Shown: positions 9,801-17,350 of the stretch, piece by piece
How the letters are laid out: each line of letters begins with the position of its first letter
Position numbering within the stretch: the stretch's first letter is position 1
Source of the DNA: Chitinophaga filiformis
GTDB lineage: Bacteria; Bacteroidota; Bacteroidia; Chitinophagales; Chitinophagaceae
Reading direction: 5' to 3'
Length of the DNA stretch: 64,000 nucleotides
NCBI RefSeq assembly: GCF_023100805.1
Contig: NZ_CP095855.1
Location: forward strand, 6,675,001 to 6,739,000
The notes under the pieces: generated by a model
Seen by the model: only the letters and a program-made list of their open reading frames with translations
Database searches by the model: none
Told to the model about the DNA's origin: nothing
Position numbers and translations under genes: made by a program

Positions 9801-10088
9801 GATAGTGCGGATCTCATACTGAGCGGGCGGGAAAACGGTTTCCAGGGCGGCCTGTATGGAGATCTGCGTTTCGTTCATGGTAACGGGTGTACGTCCGTTG
9901 ATGATCTCATTAGGATAGGCAAAGGAAACACCGGTCTGTTCACCTAACCATTTCAGGAAGGCAGGAACAGGCATCTTCTTCACCCGGATATCCAGATGCT
10001 GCTGCAGTAGTGGAGACTGTTGTGCCGTACCGGTCAGCACCGCGCACAATAAGAGGGTTAAAATACCCAAAGTGGCCAGGACCTTCAT
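6885..10088 (-). CDS. susC: SusC/RagA-family TonB-linked outer-membrane channel with STN domain
   Basis: TonB-dependent import channel, 1067 residues. A signal peptide (cut near TAQQ) is followed by an STN (secretin/TonB short N-terminal) domain at about residues 30-110. A linker leads to the plug domain (about 150-270) with the SusC-typical segments PLLVIDGIPV and SAALYGSRATNGVILITTKKG-like sequence, and then the barrel to a C-terminal F. It lacks the usual CarboxypepD_reg-like domain; the STN domain takes its place. STN domains pass the ligand-bound signal to a FecR anti-sigma factor. This fits the adjacent fecR and sigma genes, so the channel probably induces its own expression. The start at 10088 is 18 bp from the fecR stop. 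It partners with the SusD just downstream. Confidence 0.95.
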   Translation of the reverse strand: MKVLATLGILTLLLCAVLTGTAQQSPLLQQHLDIRVKKMPVPAFLKWLGEQTGVSFAYPNEIINGRTPVTMNETQISIQAALETVFPPAQYEIRTIGHQIIIRFHKVIAAVPDTMATTRIMQMNPVVVTALGINREQYSLGYAHAEIKGRELTSVRDVHPMSTLSGKIAGLDVSPVNSGAAGSTKLTLRGMRLLGGNNQPLLVIDGIPVNNTSPGQAEKYGGYDLGDGTVIINPDDVETLSVLKGGASAALYGSRATNGVILITTKKGARKGLEIEFMSNTVLERFNSQYDFQDAYGSGREGQLPADAAAARWDAQYSWGPKMNADSMVWLWNGTKAPYVKARNPVTKFFRQGFTLINTLALSTGNERTQLRASYTNTRNNDIMPTSSLQRHHFSARVTTRLTRHLELDTRLAWLDEEVLNRPALSDNPNNVGYVLSGIAPNIDLNWLKHYKDPVTGDYINWNNNTYQVNPYWAIYEQPNNSDQDRFNGFIRLKYKLCPGFSLHIRSGADYSAFFFNELMNYSTPVNPMGAMFLKDRRLWEINSDLLLTYTRQLNKFRFTLNVGTTRMDYKETIRNTTGREMNIRDERGIDNFATRIRHEMILRKRINAVYASLDVDYRRLLFLSLTGRKDWSSTLPHNHNAYFYPSASAAFQFSELIKNKRILSSGKLRLSVAQTGTDAVQPYLLRLTYGYNPDIPLVKGYSIGGVAVDNVPFADLRPGVNYAYEAGADLTFFDNRLHLDATWYHSRTKDQVLNAPVSTTSGYTSAVINSGNIRNEGVEIALGGMPVLRRHFSWEAGLIFSRNMNRIQSLNSLVSPYYPVAVARWGNVSVVAKKDAEYGMLTGRHFLRDFKGRLVLDGNNLPKYTSTDSRLGSNQYAWTGSITNRFSYKRLALTVLVDIKYGGNIFSMTNLLAYSNGNQKGTLAGREEWARSEQERIHAGKTPEQWTATGGLPVKGIQAATGNEVMAYVNPQAYWKRLGESIPEAFIYDATFVKLRELHLDYDLPVSGRVFREATISLVARNPFTLYKAVPNIDPESSYNNTTAQGLEYGSLPTRKSYGLKLSLRF

Positions 10089-10106
10089 AAGGGTAATGGA
10101 GCTCAG

Positions 10107-11021
10107 TTATTGATCCAGAACGGCCGAAAATATTGCCAAGGCTTCGTCCTGGGGTGTATTATGCAGGCGTAAGGTAATTCGTTTATGCCGTAAATTTTCA
10201 ACAACTTTTATTTCCGGAATATGGTAGTGGGCGGCTAATACGCGCGCCACATTTGCTGCTTCTTCATTCTCAAATACCAGTTCATTGGTGGCCCAGGCGC
10301 ATTGATTGCTATAGTTACCTGTCGGATGTTTTATTTCATCATCATTCCGGCCTACAGTTGCCAGGTTGCCGCTGCCACTGTTCAATACCAGCTTCTTTCC
10401 CCCGCTTTGCAGGCTGATGCTGCCTTCAAAGACGATCACTTCTGTGAAGGTGCTGTCTATGCGCAGGTTGAAGGCTGTTCCCAGCACTTTTACGGTTGAT
10501 CTATCTGCTACGACAAGGAACTGCCGCTGCGGATCTTTCACTACATCGAAATAGGCTTCTCCCTGTAGTAGCTTCACCTCGCGTTGTTTGAATAACTTCC
10601 TGTAAGCCATGGAGGTACCTGCTTTCATGTGTATAGTAGAGCCATCAGGGAGGGTGATACTGTCTATATTGGAAGTCGGCGTGGTATAAGTGATCCAGGC
10701 ATTGCGGGTATTTTGCCACCACCAGCCGCCTGCGGCCAGGAACAACAGGACAACAGCCGCGGCAACGATCTTCCGGGGGAACATGCGCTTTACCCTGGCG
10801 ACCGGCGCCATGTGCTGCGACAGCTCCTGCCACCCTTCAGCTACATTAAAGGGCACAGGAGGGACACCTGCGGCAGCCTGCCAAAGCTGCTTCATTTCTG
10901 CATACAAGCGGCGGTTCTCTTCCGAGTCCTGCAGCCATTTGTTCAATGCAGCCTGTTTGTCCCTGTTACCGGGGTCCGTCAGACAATCTATGATGAACCC
11001 GGTTATGTCGTTGTTGTTCAT
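10107..11021 (-). CDS. FecR-family anti-sigma factor
   Basis: An inner-membrane regulator of 304 residues. A cytoplasmic N-terminal part (residues 1-85) with the W-containing helices (KWLQDSEENRRLYAEMKQLW) would bind the sigma factor. One membrane span follows (about 87-102, IVAAAVVLLFLAAGG), then a periplasmic FecR domain with ITLPDGSTIHMKAGTSMAY and GEAYFDV, which receives the signal from the STN domain of the SusC. The C-terminal part (about 240-304) matches the DUF4974-type tail seen in Bacteroidota FecR proteins. It sits between the sigma gene (44 bp upstream) and susC (18 bp downstream), the classical order of these trans-envelope circuits. Confidence 0.94.
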   Translation of the reverse strand: MNNNDITGFIIDCLTDPGNRDKQAALNKWLQDSEENRRLYAEMKQLWQAAAGVPPVPFNVAEGWQELSQHMAPVARVKRMFPRKIVAAAVVLLFLAAGGWWWQNTRNAWITYTTPTSNIDSITLPDGSTIHMKAGTSMAYRKLFKQREVKLLQGEAYFDVVKDPQRQFLVVADRSTVKVLGTAFNLRIDSTFTEVIVFEGSISLQSGGKKLVLNSGSGNLATVGRNDDEIKHPTGNYSNQCAWATNELVFENEEAANVARVLAAHYHIPEIKVVENLRHKRITLRLHNTPQDEALAIFSAVLDQ

Positions 11022-11065
11022 TGCTTTATAGTATTACGACAATTCAGCACCCCTATACTTTGATG

Positions 11066-11626
11066 CTACTGCAATTTTTTTCCGTCCAATAAGTGATTGC
11101 GAAGATATTTCAGAGCTACTGCCAGCTGAAAATAGACCGTGTTGAGCGTGATCCCCAGCCGTTCTGCTATTTCGGCGGGCTCCATTCCCTCGAAGCGGCT
11201 GAGCAGGAAGATTTCCCGGCAGCGCGGCGCCAGGCCCTGTGAGAGACGTACGATCTCTTTCTGTAACAGTAAATGGTCTGTGATATCATGCAATGACGCA
11301 TCGTCGGCCTGCCATTGCAGGACTTCTTCGCTGACATTTCTCGAACGCCGTTTTAACTCGTTGATGCTCCTGTTGGTTATTGAACGATATAGGTAGTGAC
11401 GCACATTCCCGGTGATCTCGATCTGTTGTCCCTTTTCCCAGAGGTGTGCAAACAGGCTTTGCACGACTTCTTTCGCCAGGTCATTATCCCTGACCCAGCG
11501 ATAAGCTAACAGGAACAATTCCTCACTGTATGCTGTGTAAATTTTCTGGAAGACACCGGCATTACGGCTACGGAGGGCCTCAGTAGCTTCTTCAGCAGAG
11601 ATATGGTATCCGTCTTGCGTCATCAT
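11066..11626 (-). CDS. ECF (FecI-like) RNA polymerase sigma-70 factor
   Basis: An extracytoplasmic-function sigma factor of about 186 residues. The sigma-2 region includes AYRWVRDNDLAKEVVQSLFAHLW; the sigma-4 region is near the C-terminus (LAPRCREIFLLSRFEGM and EIAERLGITLNTVYFQL). The longer frame from 11725 adds 33 residues with no sigma character (MHHLFRGACF...). I therefore choose one of the two adjacent ATGs at 11626 and 11623. The factor is likely held inactive by the FecR protein encoded downstream and drives transcription of the susC/susD pair. It begins 127 bp after the end of eutC on the same strand. Confidence 0.92.
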   Translation of the reverse strand: MMTQDGYHISAEEATEALRSRNAGVFQKIYTAYSEELFLLAYRWVRDNDLAKEVVQSLFAHLWEKGQQIEITGNVRHYLYRSITNRSINELKRRSRNVSEEVLQWQADDASLHDITDHLLLQKEIVRLSQGLAPRCREIFLLSRFEGMEPAEIAERLGITLNTVYFQLAVALKYLRNHLLDGKKLQ

Positions 11627-11753
11627 CAATTTGAATGCCGCACAAAGTATTATTTTTTTTAAATAATCGAAGGGAAATTTCAGCAGCGACTGTGAAAAGC
11701 AAGCACCCCTGAAAAGATGGTGCAACGCTGAAATAATGCAATGATAGATCCTG

Positions 11754-12539
11754 TTAAGTATTCAGACGACCTGCTGCTTCATAATTATCTTTCAGGCCTA
11801 CTCCCGACAATTGCAGTCTGACGGCCTCCTGCAGCAGATAGCAGATCTTTCCTGCTGCAGTGTCATATTGTAGTCCCTCCCGGCGGATGTTAGAGATGCA
11901 GTTCCTTGATTCATCTGTATTGCCCACCTTCGGGTTAAAAGTAAAATAAGCGCCCATACTGTCGGCCGCACTGAGCCCGGGCCTTTCTCCGATCAGTACC
12001 AGCGTCATTTTCGCTTGCAACAGGGTCCCGATCTCATCGCCGATGGCCACCCTTCCCTGCTCCACCAGGCAAACAGGTCCTGTGGATATACCTGCTGCTT
12101 TCAGCATAGGTAACAATTGCGTCAATAACGGTAAGGTATGTATATTCATCGCCGTTGCGGAGAGGCCATCTGCGATAATGATGGCTACGTCTTTCTGCAA
12201 TAAGGCAGCCGGCAATGTGTGCAGGGTGTTAACACTCTCTGTATCCAGTCTCCTGCCTTTATCAGGACGTTGCAGGTATTCCTGCCTGTCGGCCGCACTG
12301 CTGTGCAGCAACAATGTACCTGTATGAAAAGGTTGCAGCTGTTCCATTAACAGCGTTATATCCAGCTTTGAGTAAACGGCATCCCGGGCATGTGCATGCG
12401 CCAGCCTGAAAGATAATACTTCCCTCAAGGGGATAGCAGTACCTGTTCTTCCCAGCGCAATACGCGCTGTTGTAAAAGCCCTTAATGAAGACCAGGGATC
12501 TTCCTGTACCTGGTTGCTGTGCTGTAATTCCTTGCTCAT
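11754..12539 (-). CDS. eutC: Ethanolamine ammonia-lyase small subunit
   Basis: The small subunit of the adenosylcobalamin-dependent enzyme that splits ethanolamine into acetaldehyde and ammonia. At 261 residues it is somewhat shorter than the enterobacterial protein. Family landmarks: the N-terminal ARIALGRTG and FRLAHAHARDAV segments, the cobalamin-contacting regions VAIIIADGLSA and LVLIGERPGLSAADSMGAYF, and the C-terminal SNIRREGLQY. It follows eutB on the same strand after an unusual 268-bp repeat-containing gap. No eutE, eutD or shell protein genes are near, so the acetaldehyde must be handled elsewhere. Confidence 0.95.
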   Translation of the reverse strand: MSKELQHSNQVQEDPWSSLRAFTTARIALGRTGTAIPLREVLSFRLAHAHARDAVYSKLDITLLMEQLQPFHTGTLLLHSSAADRQEYLQRPDKGRRLDTESVNTLHTLPAALLQKDVAIIIADGLSATAMNIHTLPLLTQLLPMLKAAGISTGPVCLVEQGRVAIGDEIGTLLQAKMTLVLIGERPGLSAADSMGAYFTFNPKVGNTDESRNCISNIRREGLQYDTAAGKICYLLQEAVRLQLSGVGLKDNYEAAGRLNT

Positions 12540-12570
12540 CTCTTGTGATGGATATTAATAAAATATACTG

Positions 12571-12806
12571 CCTGCATTTCCTTATGGCGGTGCAACCTAA
12601 TCGCTGATGCTTAGCTATGCCGCATGATCGCTTAATTACTGATAGCTTTCATTATGGATCATGCCATAACGATTGATCGTACTTATGTGGCATGCACACT
12701 TAACTGCTGCTTTTCATTATGGACTATAGCATAATTACCGATGCAGCATGAACAGCTGATTGCGTCAGGCGTTCCGCGATGCATTATCGTATAACTGCTT
12801 ACGATG
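12571..12806. repeat. Degenerate ~65-bp imperfect repeats between eutB and eutC
   Basis: A core resembling ttTCATTATGGAc recurs with about 65-bp spacing (around 12648, 12713 and, weaker, 12780; a more diverged version near 12580). Blocks such as gcatgatcg, taactgctg and atagcataat also recur. The stretch fills the whole gap between the two subunit genes. It holds no open frame, and I see no clear hairpin with a T-run. Confidence 0.55.
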
Positions 12807-12807
12807 T

Positions 12808-14184
12808 TCACCCTGCATTATAACCCAGCAGCTGATGCATCTTCCCTACCTGCTGCAACTGGCCTTTATGATTGACAATGCCCTGCCTTTGCAGCCAGGC
12901 TTCAAATTCAGGCGCGGCCTTCAGGCCGAGTACCTTGCGGGCATACAGCGCGTCGTGAAAGGAGGTGGATTGATAATTCAGCATGATATCATCAGCCCCC
13001 GGTACGCCCATGATAAAATTGCAGCCTGCCACACCTAATAATGTAAGCAGGTTATCCATATCATCCTGGTCGGCCTCTGCATGATTTGTATAACAGATAT
13101 CCACTCCCATCGGTAATCCCAACAGTTTACCGCAGCAATGATCTTCCAGGGCTGCACGGATGATCTGTTTACCATCGAACAGGTATTCGGGGCCAATGAA
13201 GCCTACAACAGTGTTCACCAGTAAAGGAGAAAACTTACGGGCCACTGCATAAGACCGCACCTCGCATGTCTGCTGGTCCACACCTTCATGTGCGTTGGCA
13301 GACAAAGCACTTCCCTGCCCCGTCTCGAAGTACATCACGTTGTTACCAATAGTTCCCCGCTGTAATGACAGCGCTGCCTGATGCGCTTCTTCCAGCAAGC
13401 CCAGGTGAATACCGAAACTGTTGTTGGTCTTTTCTGTACCACCGATAGACTGAAATACCAGGTCGACCGGCGCACGGTGAATGATCTCCATGGCTGTAGT
13501 AACATGGCATAAAATGCAGGACTGCGTGGGAATATCGAACTGTGTACGCAACTGGTCCAACATGTGCAATAATTGCACGACTGCCTGCGGACTATCCGTA
13601 GCGGGATTGATACCGATCACCGCATCGCCGCTGCCGTACAGCAAACCATCTATGATACTGGCGGCAATGCCTTTGGGATCGTCTGTGTTATGATTAGGTT
13701 GCAGGCGTACTGACAGGTGTCCTTTTAAACCGATGGTATTACGAAAGCGGGTCACTACTTCACATTTCTGCGCCACACTGATGAGGTCCTGGTTACGCAT
13801 CAGCTTTGATACCGCGGCTACCATCTCGGGTGTAAGCCCGGGCGATAAACGTTGCAGCGCCGCTGTATCCGCTTCATCGCTCAGGAGCCAGTCGCGCAAC
13901 TCCCCTACGGTGAAATGACTCACAGGTGCGAAAGCAGCCTGGTCATGTGTATCAATGATCAGGCGGGTGATCTCATCTTTTTCGTAAGGAACGATCGCTT
14001 CCTGCAGGAATGTTTTTAAAGGTACATCTGCCAGCACCATCTGCGCCGCAACACGTTCTTCATAGCTGTCGGCCGCCAGCCCGGCCAGGGCATCGCCTGA
14101 GCGGAAGGGCGTCGCTTTTGCCAGCAGCGTACGAAGATTGCCGAAGGTGTATGTTTTGTGTTGTATGGTATGCTGATATGACAT
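12808..14184 (-). CDS. eutB: Ethanolamine ammonia-lyase large (catalytic) subunit
   Basis: Catalytic subunit of the B12-dependent ethanolamine ammonia-lyase, 458 residues from the ATG at 14184. With this start, Arg160 and Gln162 (VRLQPNH), Asn193 (GINPATDS), Glu287 (YFETGQGS) and Asp362 (GVDICYTNH) fall at exactly the residue numbers known for substrate and radical chemistry in the E. coli enzyme. This supports both the function and the chosen start. The longer frame to 14253 runs back into a repeated intergenic element and is rejected. It lies between the ethanolamine permease and eutC, so uptake and cleavage are encoded together. Confidence 0.97.
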   Translation of the reverse strand: MSYQHTIQHKTYTFGNLRTLLAKATPFRSGDALAGLAADSYEERVAAQMVLADVPLKTFLQEAIVPYEKDEITRLIIDTHDQAAFAPVSHFTVGELRDWLLSDEADTAALQRLSPGLTPEMVAAVSKLMRNQDLISVAQKCEVVTRFRNTIGLKGHLSVRLQPNHNTDDPKGIAASIIDGLLYGSGDAVIGINPATDSPQAVVQLLHMLDQLRTQFDIPTQSCILCHVTTAMEIIHRAPVDLVFQSIGGTEKTNNSFGIHLGLLEEAHQAALSLQRGTIGNNVMYFETGQGSALSANAHEGVDQQTCEVRSYAVARKFSPLLVNTVVGFIGPEYLFDGKQIIRAALEDHCCGKLLGLPMGVDICYTNHAEADQDDMDNLLTLLGVAGCNFIMGVPGADDIMLNYQSTSFHDALYARKVLGLKAAPEFEAWLQRQGIVNHKGQLQQVGKMHQLLGYNAG

Positions 14185-14220
14185 GAATGTTGTTGTAAAA
14201 ATATTGATGATGTACGCGGC

Positions 14221-14334
14221 TTCCCCGGGGTTGCCCGTGTTACGATACGCCACCCGGGGTTGCCACCCGTGTTACGATACGCCACCCGGGGTTGCCACCC
14301 CGGGCTACAAACACAGGGACTCCTGACGGAGTCC
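14221..14334. repeat. REP-like palindromic intergenic element
   Basis: Two direct copies (32-bp offset) of a unit containing gttacgatacgccacccggg are followed by two hairpins: cccgggg / ccccggg (14285-14304) and ggactcc / ggagtcc (14317-14334). This CG-rich, multi-hairpin layout is that of interspersed repeats common between Bacteroidota genes. It lies between the permease stop and eutB. The adjoining 14335-14400 is a T-rich, phased low-complexity run (repeats of ttgcgtttt). Confidence 0.7.
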
Positions 14335-14405
14335 TATTGCGTTTTGTGGCTTGCGTTTTATGGTTTGCGTTTTTTGTTTTACGTTTTTTTTGTGAATCGT
14401 ATTTG

Positions 14406-15737
14406 TCAGAGCACCATTTCTTGTTGGGCAACAGGAACCACCGGTGTGCGGTGTTTGCCCATTGCTATGAATATAACCACTGCAATGATCAATCCTGAAA
14501 AGAACAGGAGCGCCAGCAATTGATTGTAGTAGATGATCGCAACCAATGATACCACCGACAATGCGAGTGCAATAGCAGGGAACCAGGGATAGAACGGCGC
14601 TTTAAAAGGACGTTCCAGTTCCGGTTCTTTCTTTCTCAGTATGAACAGGCTGATCATGCTGAGGATGTACATCACCACAGCGCCCATTACAGAGAGGATC
14701 ACCAGCTGATCTGTTTTACCCAGGTACAGTGCCAGCACGCCCAGCAATCCGCCGGCTATGAGGGCGATATAAGGCACCTGTCTTTTAGGGCTCAGTACAG
14801 CCAGTACACCTGGCAGATAACCGCTGCGGGCCAGCGCAAACAGCTGGCGGGAATAACTGATAATGATGCCATTGAAAGAAGCGATCAATCCGAAGAGACC
14901 AATCCCCGCAAAGATCTTCGTAATGCCGCTCTGCTTACCCAGTACAACGCCGATGGCTTCCGGTAAGGGATAGTCAATGGCTGATAATGATTTCCAGTCG
15001 GTGATGCCTCCTGTTAACACCATCACGCCTACCGCCAGTAATGCCAGCGTGAGCATAGCAGAGATATATCCCTTTGGGATATTACGGGAAGGATCCTTCA
15101 CCTCCTCTGCTACCATGGCAATACCCTCGATACAGACATACAGCCAGATAGCAAAGGGAAGGGCGGCAAATACGCCGAGCCAACCTGCAGGCATTGCATT
15201 GTGCATAAAATTGGCCGCTTTGAAGGATGGCCCTACAATGCCCATATATATCAGCAATTCGGCTACTGCCAGTAAGGTGATAACCAGTGAGAAAAGGGCT
15301 GATTCTTTAATACCCAGCAGATTGATGCCCGTCAGCAGCACATAAAAAACGATACCCGTTCCCAGTACGGGCAATGCAGGATGCAGGAAATGCAGGTAAT
15401 TGCCCAGGGCAAAAGCAATAGCCGGTGTGGCCAGGAGGAATTCTACAGCAGTGGCATATCCTGCTATCAGTCCGCCGAAAGGCCCCATTGCCCGGTGCGA
15501 ATAAGTAAAGGGACCGCCTGCCTGTGGAATGGAAGTGGTCAGTTCTGTAAAACTGAAAATGAAAGTAATGTACAGCAGCGTGATGACGAGCGTGGCCACA
15601 AGGAAGCCGATGGTACCGGCTACGCCCCAGCCATAATTCCATCCGAAATATTCACCGGAGATCACTAATCCGACGCCGATGGCCCAGAGATGTATGGGCC
15701 TGATCACTTTCTTTAAAACTGTTTCCTGAGCAGACAT
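14406..15737 (-). CDS. Ethanolamine permease (APC superfamily)
   Basis: A 12-span amino acid/polyamine/organocation transporter of 443 residues. The N-terminal HLWAIGVGLVISGEYFGWNYG segment and the ICIEG-like consensus (LYVCIEGIAMVAEEVKDPSRN) match the ethanolamine permease family (eat type). The gene sits immediately upstream of eutB on the same strand. Its role is to bring ethanolamine across the inner membrane for EutBC. The ATG at 15737 (MSAQETVLKK) is chosen; the upstream extension to 15779 adds a hydrophobic 14-mer not seen in the family. A REP-like element separates it from eutB, so transcription across the gap is not certain. Confidence 0.9.
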   Translation of the reverse strand: MSAQETVLKKVIRPIHLWAIGVGLVISGEYFGWNYGWGVAGTIGFLVATLVITLLYITFIFSFTELTTSIPQAGGPFTYSHRAMGPFGGLIAGYATAVEFLLATPAIAFALGNYLHFLHPALPVLGTGIVFYVLLTGINLLGIKESALFSLVITLLAVAELLIYMGIVGPSFKAANFMHNAMPAGWLGVFAALPFAIWLYVCIEGIAMVAEEVKDPSRNIPKGYISAMLTLALLAVGVMVLTGGITDWKSLSAIDYPLPEAIGVVLGKQSGITKIFAGIGLFGLIASFNGIIISYSRQLFALARSGYLPGVLAVLSPKRQVPYIALIAGGLLGVLALYLGKTDQLVILSVMGAVVMYILSMISLFILRKKEPELERPFKAPFYPWFPAIALALSVVSLVAIIYYNQLLALLFFSGLIIAVVIFIAMGKHRTPVVPVAQQEMVL

Positions 15738-15839
15738 ATATAAACACGGGATTGCTGGTAATGCCTGAATCATTACCATTGGTTGATAAAGTATATTCCC
15801 GTTTCCCTCCGCGAAATGTTGTCAAGATACACAAAAAGA

Positions 15840-16844
15840 TCACATTTCAAGCGCCAGCGAGGTATTCGCATTGCGGCTGCCTGCAAATTTCAGCCTGTAT
15901 TCTGTGGGGGTCAGCCCTACTTCCTTTCTGAATACTTTACGGAAGGCCTTGATATCGTTGTAACCACAGTCGAGCATTACCGTGAGGATGCTGTTACTGG
16001 TCTGTTCCAGCATCTTTTTAGCCGCTTCGATACGGGTCTTCTGCAGGTATTCTATGGGGGTGATGCCTGTAGCCTGTTTGAAACGGCGTACGAAGTTGCG
16101 GCGGCTGGCAGGAATATTTTCCATGAACGATTCCACGTTGCGGGCCTCCTGGAAACAGGATTCCATGCGTTGCTGTACTTCAGAGATCAGCGGGTCTGTA
16201 TGTTTCTTTTCCGGCAGGAACATACCGAAGTAGGATTGTGTTTCACGATCCATGTCGATAGCAAACAGTTTCGCAGCCTTCACGGCCATGTCCTGTCCAC
16301 AATATTTCTCTACCAGGTGCAACAACAGGTGGAAGGTGCTGGTAGCCCCTCCGCTGGTGTAGATGCCTGACGAAGAGGTAAGCACTCTGTCGGGCTGTAG
16401 CAACACATCAGGAAAATGACCTGCAAAAGCGCGGCAGGCGTTCATATGCGTGGTGGCAGGCTTACCATCCAGCAGACCTGTAGCCGCCAGCAGGAAAGCA
16501 CCGGTGCAAAAACTGGCGATTTCCGTTCCTGCGTGGTGTTGTTGCCGTAGCCAGGGAATAAAGGTGCTGTTGGCGGCAATGGCATTATCCACATCTCCCG
16601 CTATAAAAGCAGGGATCAGTACAATGTCAGGTTTCGCTGCCTCCTTTAATGCCACCGTGGTATAACGGCCGTAATGAGGTAACATGTCCACTTCCTTCTG
16701 ATCGGGCAGTACCAGCTGTATATTGAAAATTGGGGCCTGCTGGTTGACAGCATACATATTGTTTACCGATTCGAATACATCCAGAATGGCGGCCGTGCTT
16801 ATAAGCCGGTGGTTGTAGGTGAGCAGCAGTGCCAGGTTCATCAT
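15840..16844 (-). CDS. GlxA-type AraC-family transcriptional regulator
   Basis: A 334-residue regulator with two parts. The N-terminal DJ-1/PfpI-like (class I glutamine amidotransferase-like) domain spans residues 1-185, with Cys113 at the nucleophile elbow (IASFCTGAFLLA). The C-terminal AraC/XylS DNA-binding domain (about 225-325) has two helix-turn-helix units (FMENIPASRRNFVRRFKQAT and ILTVMLDCGYNDIKAFRKVF). It lies 102 bp upstream of the ethanolamine permease in the same direction, so it may control the eut genes. AraC-type regulators of ethanolamine use are known (EutR in enterobacteria), but this one is a different branch, and the link is an inference from position. Methionines at 16844 and 16841 are both possible starts. 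Confidence 0.9.
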   Translation of the reverse strand: MMNLALLLTYNHRLISTAAILDVFESVNNMYAVNQQAPIFNIQLVLPDQKEVDMLPHYGRYTTVALKEAAKPDIVLIPAFIAGDVDNAIAANSTFIPWLRQQHHAGTEIASFCTGAFLLAATGLLDGKPATTHMNACRAFAGHFPDVLLQPDRVLTSSSGIYTSGGATSTFHLLLHLVEKYCGQDMAVKAAKLFAIDMDRETQSYFGMFLPEKKHTDPLISEVQQRMESCFQEARNVESFMENIPASRRNFVRRFKQATGITPIEYLQKTRIEAAKKMLEQTSNSILTVMLDCGYNDIKAFRKVFRKEVGLTPTEYRLKFAGSRNANTSLALEM

Positions 16845-17350
16845 GATTTCAGGTTTTAAACAAAGTACCGGTCAAGTTACGACATTTGGCTCAAATACGC
16901 CCTATCTGCTTCTTTATCAGTTATTCAAGAAAAGTTTATAAAATATGCTTCTCCTGCAACCTTCCTTTTCCGGAAAAATGAAAATAGTGTCTCATTCCGG
17001 CGTATGATCCACGCCGCTTCCGGTATTGCTGCCGCCTAGACCAAATTGCCTGTTACAACACCAATAAAAAAGATCTGAAATATTATAAGCAATCGTATTT
17101 TTAAGGAAATAATAATGCTTTATTCCACGTTAGCGTGCTGCTAAAGGGTGTACCTGCATCATTATGCATGCAGCGTTGTCAGATCATCATTATTTTCCTT
17201 TAGCCGGTAATGTAATACAGCAACATTTCAAACCATTATCTTTTATACCTGATATCATACAGTTATCTTATCATTCCATGTAAACAGCTATATACTTCTG
17301 CAAACCACAAGGCATTCCGCTATAGCCTGATAAAAATCCCTCTTAAACAC
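16845..17350. other. Intergenic region with no gene seen
   Basis: A 506-bp stretch between two divergent genes (GlxA-type regulator and alginate-lyase-family gene). It should hold both promoters, but I cannot point to a convincing pair of promoter boxes. A 12-bp palindrome ttttccggaaaa lies near 16965. No supported small gene or RNA was found. Confidence 0.5.

Noticed and set aside
12540..12807. Cobalamin riboswitch between eutB and eutC
   Set aside because: The conserved B12-box core could not be found; the stretch is made of imperfect repeats instead.
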